NCBI GenBank assembly: GCA_002483145.1
Contig: DLHJ01000018.1
Coordinates: forward strand, 29,636 to 93,635
From: Cellvibrio sp. UBA7671
GTDB taxonomy: Bacteria; Pseudomonadota; Gammaproteobacteria; Pseudomonadales; Cellvibrionaceae
Direction: 5' to 3'
Length of the DNA stretch: 64,000 nt
Shown here piece after piece: positions 37,440 to 46,240 of this stretch; positions within the stretch are counted from its first letter, which is position 1, and the number at the start of each line of letters is the position of its first letter. Under the pieces are notes generated by a model. That model did no database searches, was not told the origin of the DNA, and saw only the letters and a list, made by a program, of their open reading frames with translations. The position numbers and the translations under genes are program-made.

Positions 37440-38708
37440 ATGTTGTTTTTCCTGAAAAAGAATCAGTTTGTTTGTAAGGTCTGCTGTTTGTGCGTCCTAG
37501 TGTTGGCTGGCGCGCAAGTGATGGCCGCAGATGAAATTCACCATACACTGGCCTATGAGCTAAAGTACCGGGCTTCATTAGTCCCTTCAAAGCAGGGCGC
37601 TATGGTGACGATTAGCGTCGATAAAGGCGAATTGCTCAAGCACCTGCGGTTTAGTAATAGTCGGGGGATTTATTCCAATATCCGCGCAAATGGCAAATTG
37701 ACTATCACTGGTAAACAAGTGGATTGGGTATTACCAAAAGAAGGGGCACAGCTCTCGTATTTTGTCCTCCTGACTAATAAGCGCGATACTGGTAAGTTTG
37801 ATGCCCTTGTCACCGGTAGCTGGGCAATATTTCGGGGTGACGATTTAATTCCTGCAATCCATACATTCGAGGCTGCTGGAGCTTATTCGGTAGCATCTTT
37901 AGAGATTGTGCTGCCGGAAAAGTGGGGGGGAGTTGAAACAGGTTGGCCAAGAAAAAAGGACAACTTGTTTGCAATAGACAACCCTGACCGCCGCTTTGAC
38001 CGCCCGACGGGTTGGATGATTGCGGGTGAAATAGGTACGCGCCGAGCCAGTATTTCCAAAACATCGATAGCAATTAGTGCGCCCAAGGGTGAAAAATTCC
38101 AACGTATGGATTCGCTCACTTTTTTTAATTTTGTATGGCCGGAAGTTCATTCTGCCTTTAAAAATACACCTAAAAAATTATTAGTGGTCGGTGCTGGTGA
38201 TCCTATGTGGCGCGGTGGTTTGTCCGCATCCAATTCACTATTCCTGCACTCAGATCGTCCCTTGGTTAGTGAAAATGGTACTAGCCCGCTATTGCACGAA
38301 TTAACTCATATGGTTACTCGCATTAGTGGTGCTTCTACCGCTAACACCAATGATGATTGGATTGCGGAAGGTCTCGCAGAGTTTTACTCTTTTGAGTTGT
38401 TATATCGCGCCGATGGCATGACTAAGTCGCGACGCAGTAAGATTATTAAAAATTTGGCCAAATGGGGCGCTGAGGTAAAACACTTGCGCAAAAGTAAATC
38501 TACTGGGCCGGTAACTGCGCGCGCAGTTGTGTTACTGGATGAATTGGACAAAGAAATTCGTAAGCGCAGCAATAATAAATATAGTATTGATGATGTGACA
38601 CGTGATTTGATGAAAACTCGGAAAGTGTCTTTAGATGATTTGCACAACAGCGTAGAAAAATTAATTGGCCCTAAAATAGATGCTTTGAACTCATCTTTAT
38701 TAAAATAA
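37440..38708 (+). CDS. Predicted secreted gluzincin-like metallopeptidase
   Basis: 422 residues. The signal peptide (about 12-29, with Cys-rich hydrophobic core and VMAA cleavage) predicts export. The N-terminal half is beta-rich (LAYELKYRASLVPSKQGAMV). The zinc motif HELTH is at 286-290 and WIAEGLAEFY at 307-316 supplies the third Glu ligand, as in peptidase MA / gluzincin folds. I do not recognise the exact family and no substrate is implied. TTGAGG lies before the ATG. It is divergent from the CsrB-like RNA, sharing the 206-bp gap between them. Confidence 0.72.
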   Translation: MLFFLKKNQFVCKVCCLCVLVLAGAQVMAADEIHHTLAYELKYRASLVPSKQGAMVTISVDKGELLKHLRFSNSRGIYSNIRANGKLTITGKQVDWVLPKEGAQLSYFVLLTNKRDTGKFDALVTGSWAIFRGDDLIPAIHTFEAAGAYSVASLEIVLPEKWGGVETGWPRKKDNLFAIDNPDRRFDRPTGWMIAGEIGTRRASISKTSIAISAPKGEKFQRMDSLTFFNFVWPEVHSAFKNTPKKLLVVGAGDPMWRGGLSASNSLFLHSDRPLVSENGTSPLLHELTHMVTRISGASTANTNDDWIAEGLAEFYSFELLYRADGMTKSRRSKIIKNLAKWGAEVKHLRKSKSTGPVTARAVVLLDELDKEIRKRSNNKYSIDDVTRDLMKTRKVSLDDLHNSVEKLIGPKIDALNSSLLK

Positions 38709-38730
38709 TTGAATGTTTAGTTGCGAGGCA

Positions 38731-38760
38731 AAGGCATTGTTAAAAAATGGGCAATGCCTT
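38731..38760. terminator. Hairpin between convergent genes
   Basis: A 9-bp stem (38731-38739 with 38752-38760) stands between the metallopeptidase and lipid A deacylase genes. U-tracts are poor on both strands. Confidence 0.4.
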
Positions 38761-38796
38761 CTGATGCTGCGCTAATCATAATTCTCATCTTCCCTG

Positions 38797-39996
38797 TTAA
38801 ATGCTCCGTGCGATAATAATTCCACCCCACAACAAATTGCGGTCACCTGCGCCTTCTTCAATTTCCGAACTGTGTCCGCGCAATACATAACTGATTCGAT
38901 AACCTTGTTTGAATGCAAAGGTGTAGCCCGCCCAAGCCTCAACCAACACTGGATTTAATTGATGGTGTTCATAAGTTACGGCGCTATCGCGAAATTGTCC
39001 TTGTAAAAACGCATTGTACGCACGTGCTTTAACGGCAACTCCCGCCCAAAAATAACGCTCACTTACGGATTTTGCGTTGCTGGAATAAGATGACTTTTCA
39101 CCATAGCTGGCCAGTTCAGGATTAAACGAAGACCATGGACTATGAATCCTGCCGGTGCGCATACTCAGGCTCCAGCTTGCTTCAGTCAGATAACCTACAG
39201 ATGCTTGCACAGTACTTTTTACTTCGACATTTTCTGCAAAACTATCGAAATATTTTTGCCGGGCAATTACATAACGGCCAGTTAATTCTCCGCCCTCACT
39301 AATTTGGTTGTCCCAGCCCTGCGCTGTCTTACCGTTGGTACCTTGATGCGCGATATTTTGTAATTCACCAACCAGCCCCAAACCTAACAGCCCAACAGTA
39401 AGAGTGCTTTTCCAGGCAATGTTATCCACCAAATCCACCTGTTCACGCGAGCTGGATAGATAAACCAGGCTGGCATAGGGGCGATCATCTGCATTAGCTA
39501 CACTCACCGTAATATCTTCAGGCGTAAAACCAAATGCACCAATTTCACGGCTAAAGGTTTCCTGGGTGCTTAACGACGAATGTTCAAAACCGATCAAGCT
39601 ATCTATTGCAACCAATGGCTCATTTAAGGCGAGGCTAGCCGCGCGGGCACTTGCACCTGTTTGGGTAAAATTGAGCCCATAGGTGTAATCCTGATCGCGG
39701 TGGCCCGGTACCAATACATCGTTATCGAATGCAAAAGCCCAACTGCTAGTGGGTTTGGCTGGTTGGTCTTGCAGGTGTAATAGCGGTTGTTTTTCATCGT
39801 CCACCAAGGCGGCGACTTGTAACCATTCAGGCTGTTGTTGTGCGAGATAGGCTTCTTGTCCCGCCCAGGTCCCGATGCTGGCGCTAGTCAACAGCGCAAC
39901 AACAATGGCTTGGGGTGCCAAAGACTTTGTCAGCCAGAGCCGGGTTTTTGAGTAGACATTCCCGTAGGAATTTCTGTGTTTTTCTTGCTGGTACAT
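38797..39996 (-). CDS. LpxR-family lipid A 3'-O-deacylase (DUF2219)
   Basis: 399 residues from the ATG at 39996, which has AAGGAG 8 nt upstream; the longer frame to 40113 is unlikely. A basic N-terminus leads to a hydrophobic signal (about 26-44, APQAIVVALLTSASIGTWAG). The outer-membrane barrel has the blocks FAFDNDVLVPGHRDQDYTYG and DDRPYASLVYLSS, which contain the conserved Asn, Asp, Thr and Ser/Arg residues of the LpxR calcium-dependent active site. Such enzymes remove the 3' acyl chains of lipid A at the cell surface and lower its stimulation of host TLR4; in a soil-type bacterium the role may be envelope adaptation. A TetR repressor gene lies just upstream and two repeated operator-like sites precede this gene. 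Confidence 0.8.
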   Translation of the reverse strand: MYQQEKHRNSYGNVYSKTRLWLTKSLAPQAIVVALLTSASIGTWAGQEAYLAQQQPEWLQVAALVDDEKQPLLHLQDQPAKPTSSWAFAFDNDVLVPGHRDQDYTYGLNFTQTGASARAASLALNEPLVAIDSLIGFEHSSLSTQETFSREIGAFGFTPEDITVSVANADDRPYASLVYLSSSREQVDLVDNIAWKSTLTVGLLGLGLVGELQNIAHQGTNGKTAQGWDNQISEGGELTGRYVIARQKYFDSFAENVEVKSTVQASVGYLTEASWSLSMRTGRIHSPWSSFNPELASYGEKSSYSSNAKSVSERYFWAGVAVKARAYNAFLQGQFRDSAVTYEHHQLNPVLVEAWAGYTFAFKQGYRISYVLRGHSSEIEEGAGDRNLLWGGIIIARSI

Positions 39997-40071
39997 AGTG
40001 GTAACTCCTTCTTTCGTTGTTACCTGTGTTGTCGTAGGTACTGCATTTTTGGCGCCTCCATAAATATTAAG

Positions 40072-40091
40072 TGACCAGTCATCTTGTTTTT
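40072..40091 (+). promoter_or_regulatory. Candidate TetR operator 1
   Basis: The 20-nt TGACCAGTCATCTTGTTTTT contains the near-palindromic core TGACYRGTCA. Two further copies of the same layout lie at 40145 and 40815. Confidence 0.6.
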
Positions 40092-40144
40092 GATGCAAAA
40101 AATAGGCGAACAAGGCCGCCTAAAAAGAGATTGGTGATTAAAAC

Positions 40145-40164
40145 TGACTGGTCATCTTATTTTT
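40145..40164 (+). promoter_or_regulatory. Candidate TetR operator 2
   Basis: TGACTGGTCATCTTATTTTT differs from operator 1 by three bases, two of them in the centre (CA to TG). Both lie in the same orientation, 73 bp apart, in the promoter region of the lipid A deacylase gene. Confidence 0.6.
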
Positions 40165-40211
40165 ATGGAACAAAAAAGCCATAGAGGCGTTTTTGTGAGG
40201 AGCGGTAAGGG

Positions 40212-40802
40212 TTAAGCCTGGGGCTTGGCAAAGAGTTCGGGTAGTACGGTTAAAAATGCATTGAGTGGTTCACGGCATTTGGATGCTTTCATGCGCATCA
40301 GTGTCCCTTCCCAGGCGTTGAATAAAAACTCTGCCAAAATCGGGGAGGGGAGCTGGCTTTTCAGACCATCTTTAAGCCGTGCTTCTTCCAATACATCTTC
40401 AATTGACTGGGTGCTGTTGCGCAGCATCTGACGAACTTTGATACGTATTGCCTCGCTGGATTCAGACATCTCCTGGCACATATTGCCAAGAAAGCAGCCT
40501 CCGTTGAGGTTTTCTTCGCAGCCGCCGATATTGTCTACAAAAAAGCGGGTCAGGCGTTCCTGTGGACAAATACTGCGGTCGCTGAGCAAATGGCGATTCT
40601 GAATCATGCGCTCTTCGGTCACTTTCTCCAGCGCTTCAATTGCAAAATCTTCTTTGCTTTTGAAGTAGGTATAGAAAGAACCTTTGGGCACATTGGCCGC
40701 ATTGACTATGTCCTGAATACTGGTGCCATTGTAGCCGCGGGTGGCCATAACTTTCAGGCCAGCGTCCAGGAGATGATCTCTTTTCAGTTCGCGTTTGCTC
40801 AT
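40212..40802 (-). CDS. TetR/AcrR-family transcriptional repressor
   Basis: 196 residues from the ATG at 40802; the frame extends to 40841. The N-terminal HTH is typical: DHLLDAGLKVMATRGYNGTSI, then NAANVPKGSFYTYFKSKEDF. The C-terminal ligand-binding domain has a Cys pair (GGCEENLNGGCFLGN, about 91-105) found in the YbiH/AcrR-like branch. It lies 215 bp upstream of the lipid A deacylase gene on the same strand. Operator-like repeats precede both genes, so autoregulation and repression of the deacylase are likely. The inducer is unknown. Confidence 0.88.
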   Translation of the reverse strand: MSKRELKRDHLLDAGLKVMATRGYNGTSIQDIVNAANVPKGSFYTYFKSKEDFAIEALEKVTEERMIQNRHLLSDRSICPQERLTRFFVDNIGGCEENLNGGCFLGNMCQEMSESSEAIRIKVRQMLRNSTQSIEDVLEEARLKDGLKSQLPSPILAEFLFNAWEGTLMRMKASKCREPLNAFLTVLPELFAKPQA

Positions 40803-40814
40803 GGTGTAAATATA

Positions 40815-40834
40815 TGACCAGTCGTCTGCTTTTG
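40815..40834 (+). promoter_or_regulatory. Candidate TetR operator 3, upstream of the tetR-type gene
   Basis: TGACCAGTCGTCTGCTTTTG shares the core with the two sites before the deacylase gene and lies 12 bp upstream of the repressor start, a position suited to autorepression. Confidence 0.6.
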
Positions 40835-40957
40835 CAAGCATGAGTTTAGTTTATGTAGTTATAGGGAGTGCGATTTTCGTTATAGCTGGATATAGATAGA
40901 TCAAGCTTGCACCATTTATGCAGGTCATCTCGACCGTTATTGTTGTTTTTGGATTGA

Positions 40958-41977
40958 TTAGTGCGATTCTTTCAAATGTTTGATCAAGCGTGCTTTCAGT
41001 GACGATGGCAGGTTTTTAATCGTCAGCACATCATTTGCTGCATCATACTCGATTTCCCGCCCGAGGCATTCAGAGGCGAAGCTCATACTCAATGAGTCGT
41101 TGCGGCCACTGATACGCACGTAGCTGCGGATTTGCCCGGCGTGGGGAATAAATTCGGGCTTGAGATCCGGCTTGCTGTTTTCCACATAGCGTACAAACCG
41201 CTCCGGCTCATAACTCTTCACTTCTTCGGCGAGGTTGCTGGAGAGCGCGGCAATCGTAACCGGTTTGCCGGCTTTGTTTTGCTCCAGGCAGTAATCAACT
41301 ACTTTAGTGCGTGTAATCTTGGCGGTGGTCTCATCCAGTGTCTGGCTGAAGTTATCGACGATCTGCAAAAACTCGGCAGTCTCTTGTTTGATATCCTGCT
41401 TGTCAGTAAAGGCGATGAACTGGGTAAAGGCGTCAGCGATATCTTTATCGCTGCGTGAGCGCATCAGCGTCAAATAGGTATTTGAGTCGCCCGAGGTCCA
41501 ATCATTGAGTTGGATTTTGGCGGCGAGATTAAACCCGCTAGTATCGAGAAAGAGTGAGTCATCCATGGTTAACTCACCATCCAGATAAAGTCCGTTTTGG
41601 TGCTCCACCAAATACACATTCAATGTATCGCCGATTTCCAGCTTCTCTTCTACGAAAAATACATAGGCATCCAGCAGTGATTCCGCTTTCTCCAGCGCCT
41701 GCTGGAATTGCTGCATTGCCTTGTGGGTAAAGCTGATAAAGCTCAAGCGCTCTTCGTGGTAATCGCGCAACCAGGCAGGCAGGGGGAACTCACCCAACTC
41801 ATCAGAGAAGCGCCCGTAACTCTTGCCACCTTTGCGTATAAATTGGGTTTTCAATTCATAGGCCAGCTCTTCCAACTTGCCGTCACTGGCAAAGGCCTCA
41901 TCGCGCAACTGCAATTCAAAGGCGCTGCCGGGCGAGTGACGGTAAATACGGTGTGCAATGATGGACGTTAATGCCAT
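40958..41977 (-). CDS. yejK: Nucleoid-associated protein YejK (NdpA)
   Basis: 339 residues, the family length. The start MALTSIIAHRIYRHSPGSAF and the conserved interior blocks (KSYGRFSDELGEFPLPAWL, CLEQNKAGKPVTIAALS) match gammaproteobacterial YejK, which is found dispersed on the nucleoid. Function is poorly known; related phage-inhibited NdpA affects DNA topology. Monocistronic, divergent from the RidA gene. Confidence 0.9.
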   Translation of the reverse strand: MALTSIIAHRIYRHSPGSAFELQLRDEAFASDGKLEELAYELKTQFIRKGGKSYGRFSDELGEFPLPAWLRDYHEERLSFISFTHKAMQQFQQALEKAESLLDAYVFFVEEKLEIGDTLNVYLVEHQNGLYLDGELTMDDSLFLDTSGFNLAAKIQLNDWTSGDSNTYLTLMRSRSDKDIADAFTQFIAFTDKQDIKQETAEFLQIVDNFSQTLDETTAKITRTKVVDYCLEQNKAGKPVTIAALSSNLAEEVKSYEPERFVRYVENSKPDLKPEFIPHAGQIRSYVRISGRNDSLSMSFASECLGREIEYDAANDVLTIKNLPSSLKARLIKHLKESH

Positions 41978-42082
41978 GAATCAGGTCGCTTTATGGAGGG
42001 TGATTAAAATTGGGTGGAGCGCAAAAGGCGGCTATTATAGGCGCCAGATTCCATTTGCAAACACCTTATCGGAAAACCCTGC

Positions 42083-42430
42083 ATGAATATTCAACGTTTG
42101 AATCCGGCTCCACGCTGGTCGGATGCCAGTGTGTATCGCGGTATCGCCCATTTTGTCGAAGTCCCCAACAATACTGATTGCTCGATGGATGAGCAGATTG
42201 CACAAATCCTGCTGCAAGCGGAAGCGACCCTGGCTGCGATTGGCAGCGATAAATCCCGCTTGCTCTCTGCCACTATCTACATCACCCATAAAGAAAATGT
42301 GCCTGCACTGAATCAAGCCTGGGAGGCGTGGTTGCCGGCCGGTTGTGCACCGTCACGTGCCTGCGTGAAAGTGGAATTGCTCGATCCGGCAATGTTGGTA
42401 GAGATTGCATTTGTCGCGGCGGCTGATTAG
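42083..42430 (+). CDS. RidA-family protein
   Basis: 115 residues, the normal length. The substrate-binding Arg stands in the block APSRACVKVELLDPAMLVEI near the C-terminus, and DCSMDEQIAQILLQAEATLAAIG is the N-terminal family helix. RidA proteins deaminate reactive enamine/imine intermediates; this one resembles the YoaB subgroup, where activity is less well defined. It starts 105 bp from yejK, divergently, and lies upstream of pilU. Confidence 0.85.
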   Translation: MNIQRLNPAPRWSDASVYRGIAHFVEVPNNTDCSMDEQIAQILLQAEATLAAIGSDKSRLLSATIYITHKENVPALNQAWEAWLPAGCAPSRACVKVELLDPAMLVEIAFVAAAD

Positions 42431-42502
42431 CACTTCTTGCCGCTCGCATTGGGTAATCCTGACTATACTCCTCCTATTGTTTTGCCTTCGCAGGAGTAAT
42501 CT

Positions 42503-43693
42503 ATGGCAACCCCAATCGACCAATATTTAAATATTCTTGCTAAAAAAGACGGATCGGATTTATATCTGAGTACCGGTGCGCCACCCTGCGCAAAATTTCA
42601 GGGGGTTTTAAAACCGCTTGCCACAGATCCCTTTAAGCCGGGTGAGATTGAAGCAATTGCCAATGCAATTATGGATGAAGAGCAGCGTGCGGCATTTGCG
42701 CACGAATTGGAAATGAATTTGGCCATTTCAATCCACGGTGTTGGCCGTTTTCGTATCAACATTTTTAAACAGCGCAATGAAGTGGCGATAGTTGCGCGCA
42801 ATATCAAAACCGATATTCCACAATTTGATGCCCTGGGTCTGCCTGAAGTTTTAAAAGATGTGATCATGACCAAGCGTGGCCTTGTGTTATTCGTCGGTGG
42901 CACCGGCTCGGGTAAATCCACATCGCTTGCAGCTTTGATTGATCATCGCAATTCATCCAGCGGCGGTCACATTATTACCATTGAAGATCCGGTTGAGTTC
43001 GTACACAAACATAAACGCAGTGTGATTAACCAGCGCGAAGTGGGTGTCGATACCCGAAGTTATAAAGCAGCATTAAAAAATACCTTGCGCCAGGCGCCGG
43101 ATGTGATTTTAATCGGCGAGATTCGCGATCGCGAGACCATGGAGCACGCATTGGAATTTGCGGAGACCGGACACTTGGCCATCTCGACACTGCATGCCAA
43201 CAATTCAAATCAGGCGCTGGAGCGGATTATCAATCTATTTCCGGAAGAGCGCCGCCCGCAATTGTTAATGGGCTTGTCACAAAATTTACGCGCCTTTGTA
43301 TCGCAGAGATTATTGCCTACGGTTGATGGAAAACGTTGCGCTGCAGTAGAAGTATTACTCGGCACTAAAACCATTCAGGAATTAATTTTAAAAAGCCGTC
43401 TCACCGAAATTAAAGAGATTATGGAGAAATCTGAAAATCTCGGCATGCAAACATTTGATGGTGCAATTTTCAAATTGTATATGGCAGGTAAGGTGAGTTT
43501 TGATGATGCTATAGCCAATGCAGATTCGCCCAATAATTTACGCCTGCGTATAAAACTGGCAACCGAGGGTGTTGCTGTCCCTAAAGCAGAAGCTGTTGCC
43601 GCAGCTGCACCGCAAGCGCAGCCAAAAACTCCTCCGACCAGTTTTGGCGAGTTGAGTTTGCAAAAAATAGATGACGATGATGAAAATGTGTAA
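42503..43693 (+). CDS. pilU: Type IV pilus retraction ATPase PilU
   Basis: 396 residues. Walker A GGTGSGKST (132-140), Asp box ITIEDPVEFVHKHK, Walker B DVILIGEIRDRET and His box TGHLAISTLHANN are all intact. The N-terminal sequence GSDLYLSTGAPPCAK fits PilU better than PilT. PilU assists PilT in powering pilus retraction. No pilT is present in this window, although the two are often adjacent. The Ala/Pro-rich tail ends in an acidic stretch. Confidence 0.88.
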   Translation: MATPIDQYLNILAKKDGSDLYLSTGAPPCAKFQGVLKPLATDPFKPGEIEAIANAIMDEEQRAAFAHELEMNLAISIHGVGRFRINIFKQRNEVAIVARNIKTDIPQFDALGLPEVLKDVIMTKRGLVLFVGGTGSGKSTSLAALIDHRNSSSGGHIITIEDPVEFVHKHKRSVINQREVGVDTRSYKAALKNTLRQAPDVILIGEIRDRETMEHALEFAETGHLAISTLHANNSNQALERIINLFPEERRPQLLMGLSQNLRAFVSQRLLPTVDGKRCAAVEVLLGTKTIQELILKSRLTEIKEIMEKSENLGMQTFDGAIFKLYMAGKVSFDDAIANADSPNNLRLRIKLATEGVAVPKAEAVAAAAPQAQPKTPPTSFGELSLQKIDDDDENV

Positions 43694-43745
43694 CCGTAAC
43701 AACCGCTATGCAAAAAACTATGGCAGTGAAAATGACGGTTAGCGT

Positions 43746-46226
43746 ATGACGGTAAAGAGTGTTGAGCAACTATTAAAACCTCATTCAATTGCGGTCATAG
43801 GTGCTTCTAATCAGCCCAATCGCCCGGGCAATGCAGTGATGCGCAATTTGTTGCAAGGGCAGTTTGATGGGCCGATCATGCCGGTTACACCGCACTATAA
43901 ATCAGTGAATGGAGTCCTGGCTTATCGTTCAATTGATGAATTGCCGATTGTTCCCGATCTCGCGATTATTTGTACGCGCGCAACCCGTGTGCCAGCAATT
44001 ATTTTGCAGTTGGGCAGAAAGGGCACGCGCAATGCGATTGTCATTGCCGCGGGGTTAGACAATTTATTTACCGCGCAAGGCACTAACCTTCAAGAGCAAA
44101 TGCTCGCTATTGCCAAAGAGTGGGGCGTGAGGATTCTCGGGCCTGATTCACTTGGAATTATTATTCCGGAATTAGGGTTGAATGCGAGCTATGCGCACAT
44201 CAATGCATTGCCGGGAAAAATTGCCGTTGTTTCACAATCCTCCGCCGTGTGCGTGACTTTATTGGATTGGGCGCGCCGTCGCCGTATTGGTTTTTCGCAA
44301 TTTATTTCGCTCGGCGAAGGTGTCGATACCGATTTTGATGAGATCCTCGATTACCTCGGGCGCGATGCAAAAACTTCGGCGATATTATTGTATATCGATG
44401 CAATCCACGATGGCCGCGCATTTATGTCTGCTGCTCGCGCCGCATCTTTCAATAAACCCATTCTGGTCATTAAGGCGGGAATTTATTCTGAAAGCAGTGC
44501 GCTCACCTCGCGCTTAGCTGCAGAAAAAATTGGTAACGATGCCGTTTACGATGCAGCCTTCCGTCGTGCCGGTATGCTGCGGGTGGGCGACTTGCGTGAG
44601 TTGCTCGCGGCGGTAGAAACACTTGCCAATGGCAAACCCATTTATAGCGAGCAATTGGTGATTATTGCCAATGGCAATGGTCCCAGCGCTATGGCAGTGG
44701 ATGCATTGTTGCAGCGCGGTGGACGGCTCGCATCTCTGGATGAAAAAGTTGTACAGCAATTAAAACCGCTAATTCACTCGGGTGGCCGTGCGACTAATCC
44801 AATTAATGTGTTGGGTGATGCATCGCCTGAAACCTATCAGCAAGTCTTGCAAGTATTATTGCAGAGCAACAGTGTCGATAATATTTTGATTATGCAAGCC
44901 CCCTCGGCTTTAACACCGGGCGAAGTCTATGCTGACGCAGTGATCAATACCTATAAAAATTATGCTGGGCGTAAACCGAATATATTTGCTAATTGGATGG
45001 GTGAAGATGCGGCGCAAAATGCGCGCCTGCGTTTTGCCGATGCGAGCATCGCTTCTTTCCGTACTCCCGAAGGTGCAGTCGGCGCGTTTATGCATATGGT
45101 TCAATATCGCCGCAACCAAAAATTATTATCCGAAACACCAGACTCCATTAGCGATAAGGTTCCCTATCAACCGCAAAAAGCGCAGGCGATTATTGCACGG
45201 GCTCTCGCTGAAGAGCGCAACCAATTAACATCTGCAGAAGCAATTGCATTGCTCAATGATTATGGCATTAACACGTTTACTGAAATAGAAAATACGCCTG
45301 CGACTGCAACCCATTCACAGCGTAAAGGTGCACATCCATTGCGTATCCAGGTGCAAATTGACCCGGTGTTTGGTCCGGTAATTTTATTGGGGGAGGCGGC
45401 GAGCCACTGGAGTGTGCGGCGCAACGCGGTTGTTGCATTGCCACCATTAAATATGGCGCTGGCGCGCTATATGGTGATACAGGCGCTCGCCGAAGGAAAA
45501 ATTCGCGAGCGCGAATTGTATGTGCCGCTCGATATGCCGGCGCTCTGTTTATTATTAACCCAAATCAGCCAGATAGTGATTGATCATCCGTCGCTGCGCA
45601 ATTTATTAATCAACCCGGTATTGGTTGCAGGGGATGAAATTCGCGTATTGGATGTGAGTGTGGAAATCAGTTCAAGCAAAAATACTTATCCACTGGCGAT
45701 CAGGCCTTATCCAAAAGAATTGGAGGAACCATTTATTTTGCGCAATCAGCGCCAGGTATTATTGCGTCCGATTCGCCCCGAAGATGAATTAAATTTACAA
45801 GCCTTTGATAATTCGCAGAGTAAAGAAGATAGGTACAAACGATATTTTGCCGAGTTGCCGCAATTTTCCCACGAGCAAATGGCGCGCTTAACGCAAATTG
45901 ATTACGCACGTGAAATGGCGTTTGTTGCAGTGGCGCATAACAACTACAAGCAAGAAGAAATTCTAGGTGTGGTGCGGGTACAAACAGATCCTGATAATAC
46001 CCAGGCCGAATTCGCGATGGCGGTGCGCAGTGAATTAAAAGGGATTGGTTTAGGCGCGCGGTTGTTGCAAAAAATGATTGATTACTGCCGCAGCCAGGGC
46101 ACGCAAGAAATTGTTGGATGCACCATGCTTGAAAATTCCGGCATGGCCAATTTAGCACGCAAGCTGGGTTTTACGGTGAAGTACAATCGCGAAGATGGAT
46201 TAATCGATATGACTCTGGGATTGTAA
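43746..46226 (+). CDS. Pat/YfiQ-like acyl-CoA-synthetase-like / GNAT acetyltransferase
   Basis: 826 residues. The N-terminal Rossmann CoA-binding domain (HSIAVIGASNQPNRPGNAV) is followed by the succinyl-CoA-synthetase-like part and a C-terminal GNAT domain (ILGVVRVQTDPDNTQAEF, GIGLGARLLQKMIDYC). This is the layout of E. coli PatZ/YfiQ (886 residues), which acetylates lysines of Acs and other enzymes. Here the ATP-grasp region is much shorter. Between NDYGINTFTEI (about 505) and LRIQVQIDPVFGPV only about 17 residues occur where E. coli has about 80, removing the nucleotide-binding Lys region. The GNAT module is intact, so acetyltransferase activity could remain. It follows pilU by 52 bp. Confidence 0.88.
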   Translation: MTVKSVEQLLKPHSIAVIGASNQPNRPGNAVMRNLLQGQFDGPIMPVTPHYKSVNGVLAYRSIDELPIVPDLAIICTRATRVPAIILQLGRKGTRNAIVIAAGLDNLFTAQGTNLQEQMLAIAKEWGVRILGPDSLGIIIPELGLNASYAHINALPGKIAVVSQSSAVCVTLLDWARRRRIGFSQFISLGEGVDTDFDEILDYLGRDAKTSAILLYIDAIHDGRAFMSAARAASFNKPILVIKAGIYSESSALTSRLAAEKIGNDAVYDAAFRRAGMLRVGDLRELLAAVETLANGKPIYSEQLVIIANGNGPSAMAVDALLQRGGRLASLDEKVVQQLKPLIHSGGRATNPINVLGDASPETYQQVLQVLLQSNSVDNILIMQAPSALTPGEVYADAVINTYKNYAGRKPNIFANWMGEDAAQNARLRFADASIASFRTPEGAVGAFMHMVQYRRNQKLLSETPDSISDKVPYQPQKAQAIIARALAEERNQLTSAEAIALLNDYGINTFTEIENTPATATHSQRKGAHPLRIQVQIDPVFGPVILLGEAASHWSVRRNAVVALPPLNMALARYMVIQALAEGKIRERELYVPLDMPALCLLLTQISQIVIDHPSLRNLLINPVLVAGDEIRVLDVSVEISSSKNTYPLAIRPYPKELEEPFILRNQRQVLLRPIRPEDELNLQAFDNSQSKEDRYKRYFAELPQFSHEQMARLTQIDYAREMAFVAVAHNNYKQEEILGVVRVQTDPDNTQAEFAMAVRSELKGIGLGARLLQKMIDYCRSQGTQEIVGCTMLENSGMANLARKLGFTVKYNREDGLIDMTLGL

Positions 46227-46240
46227 TTACCATGCCGTAC

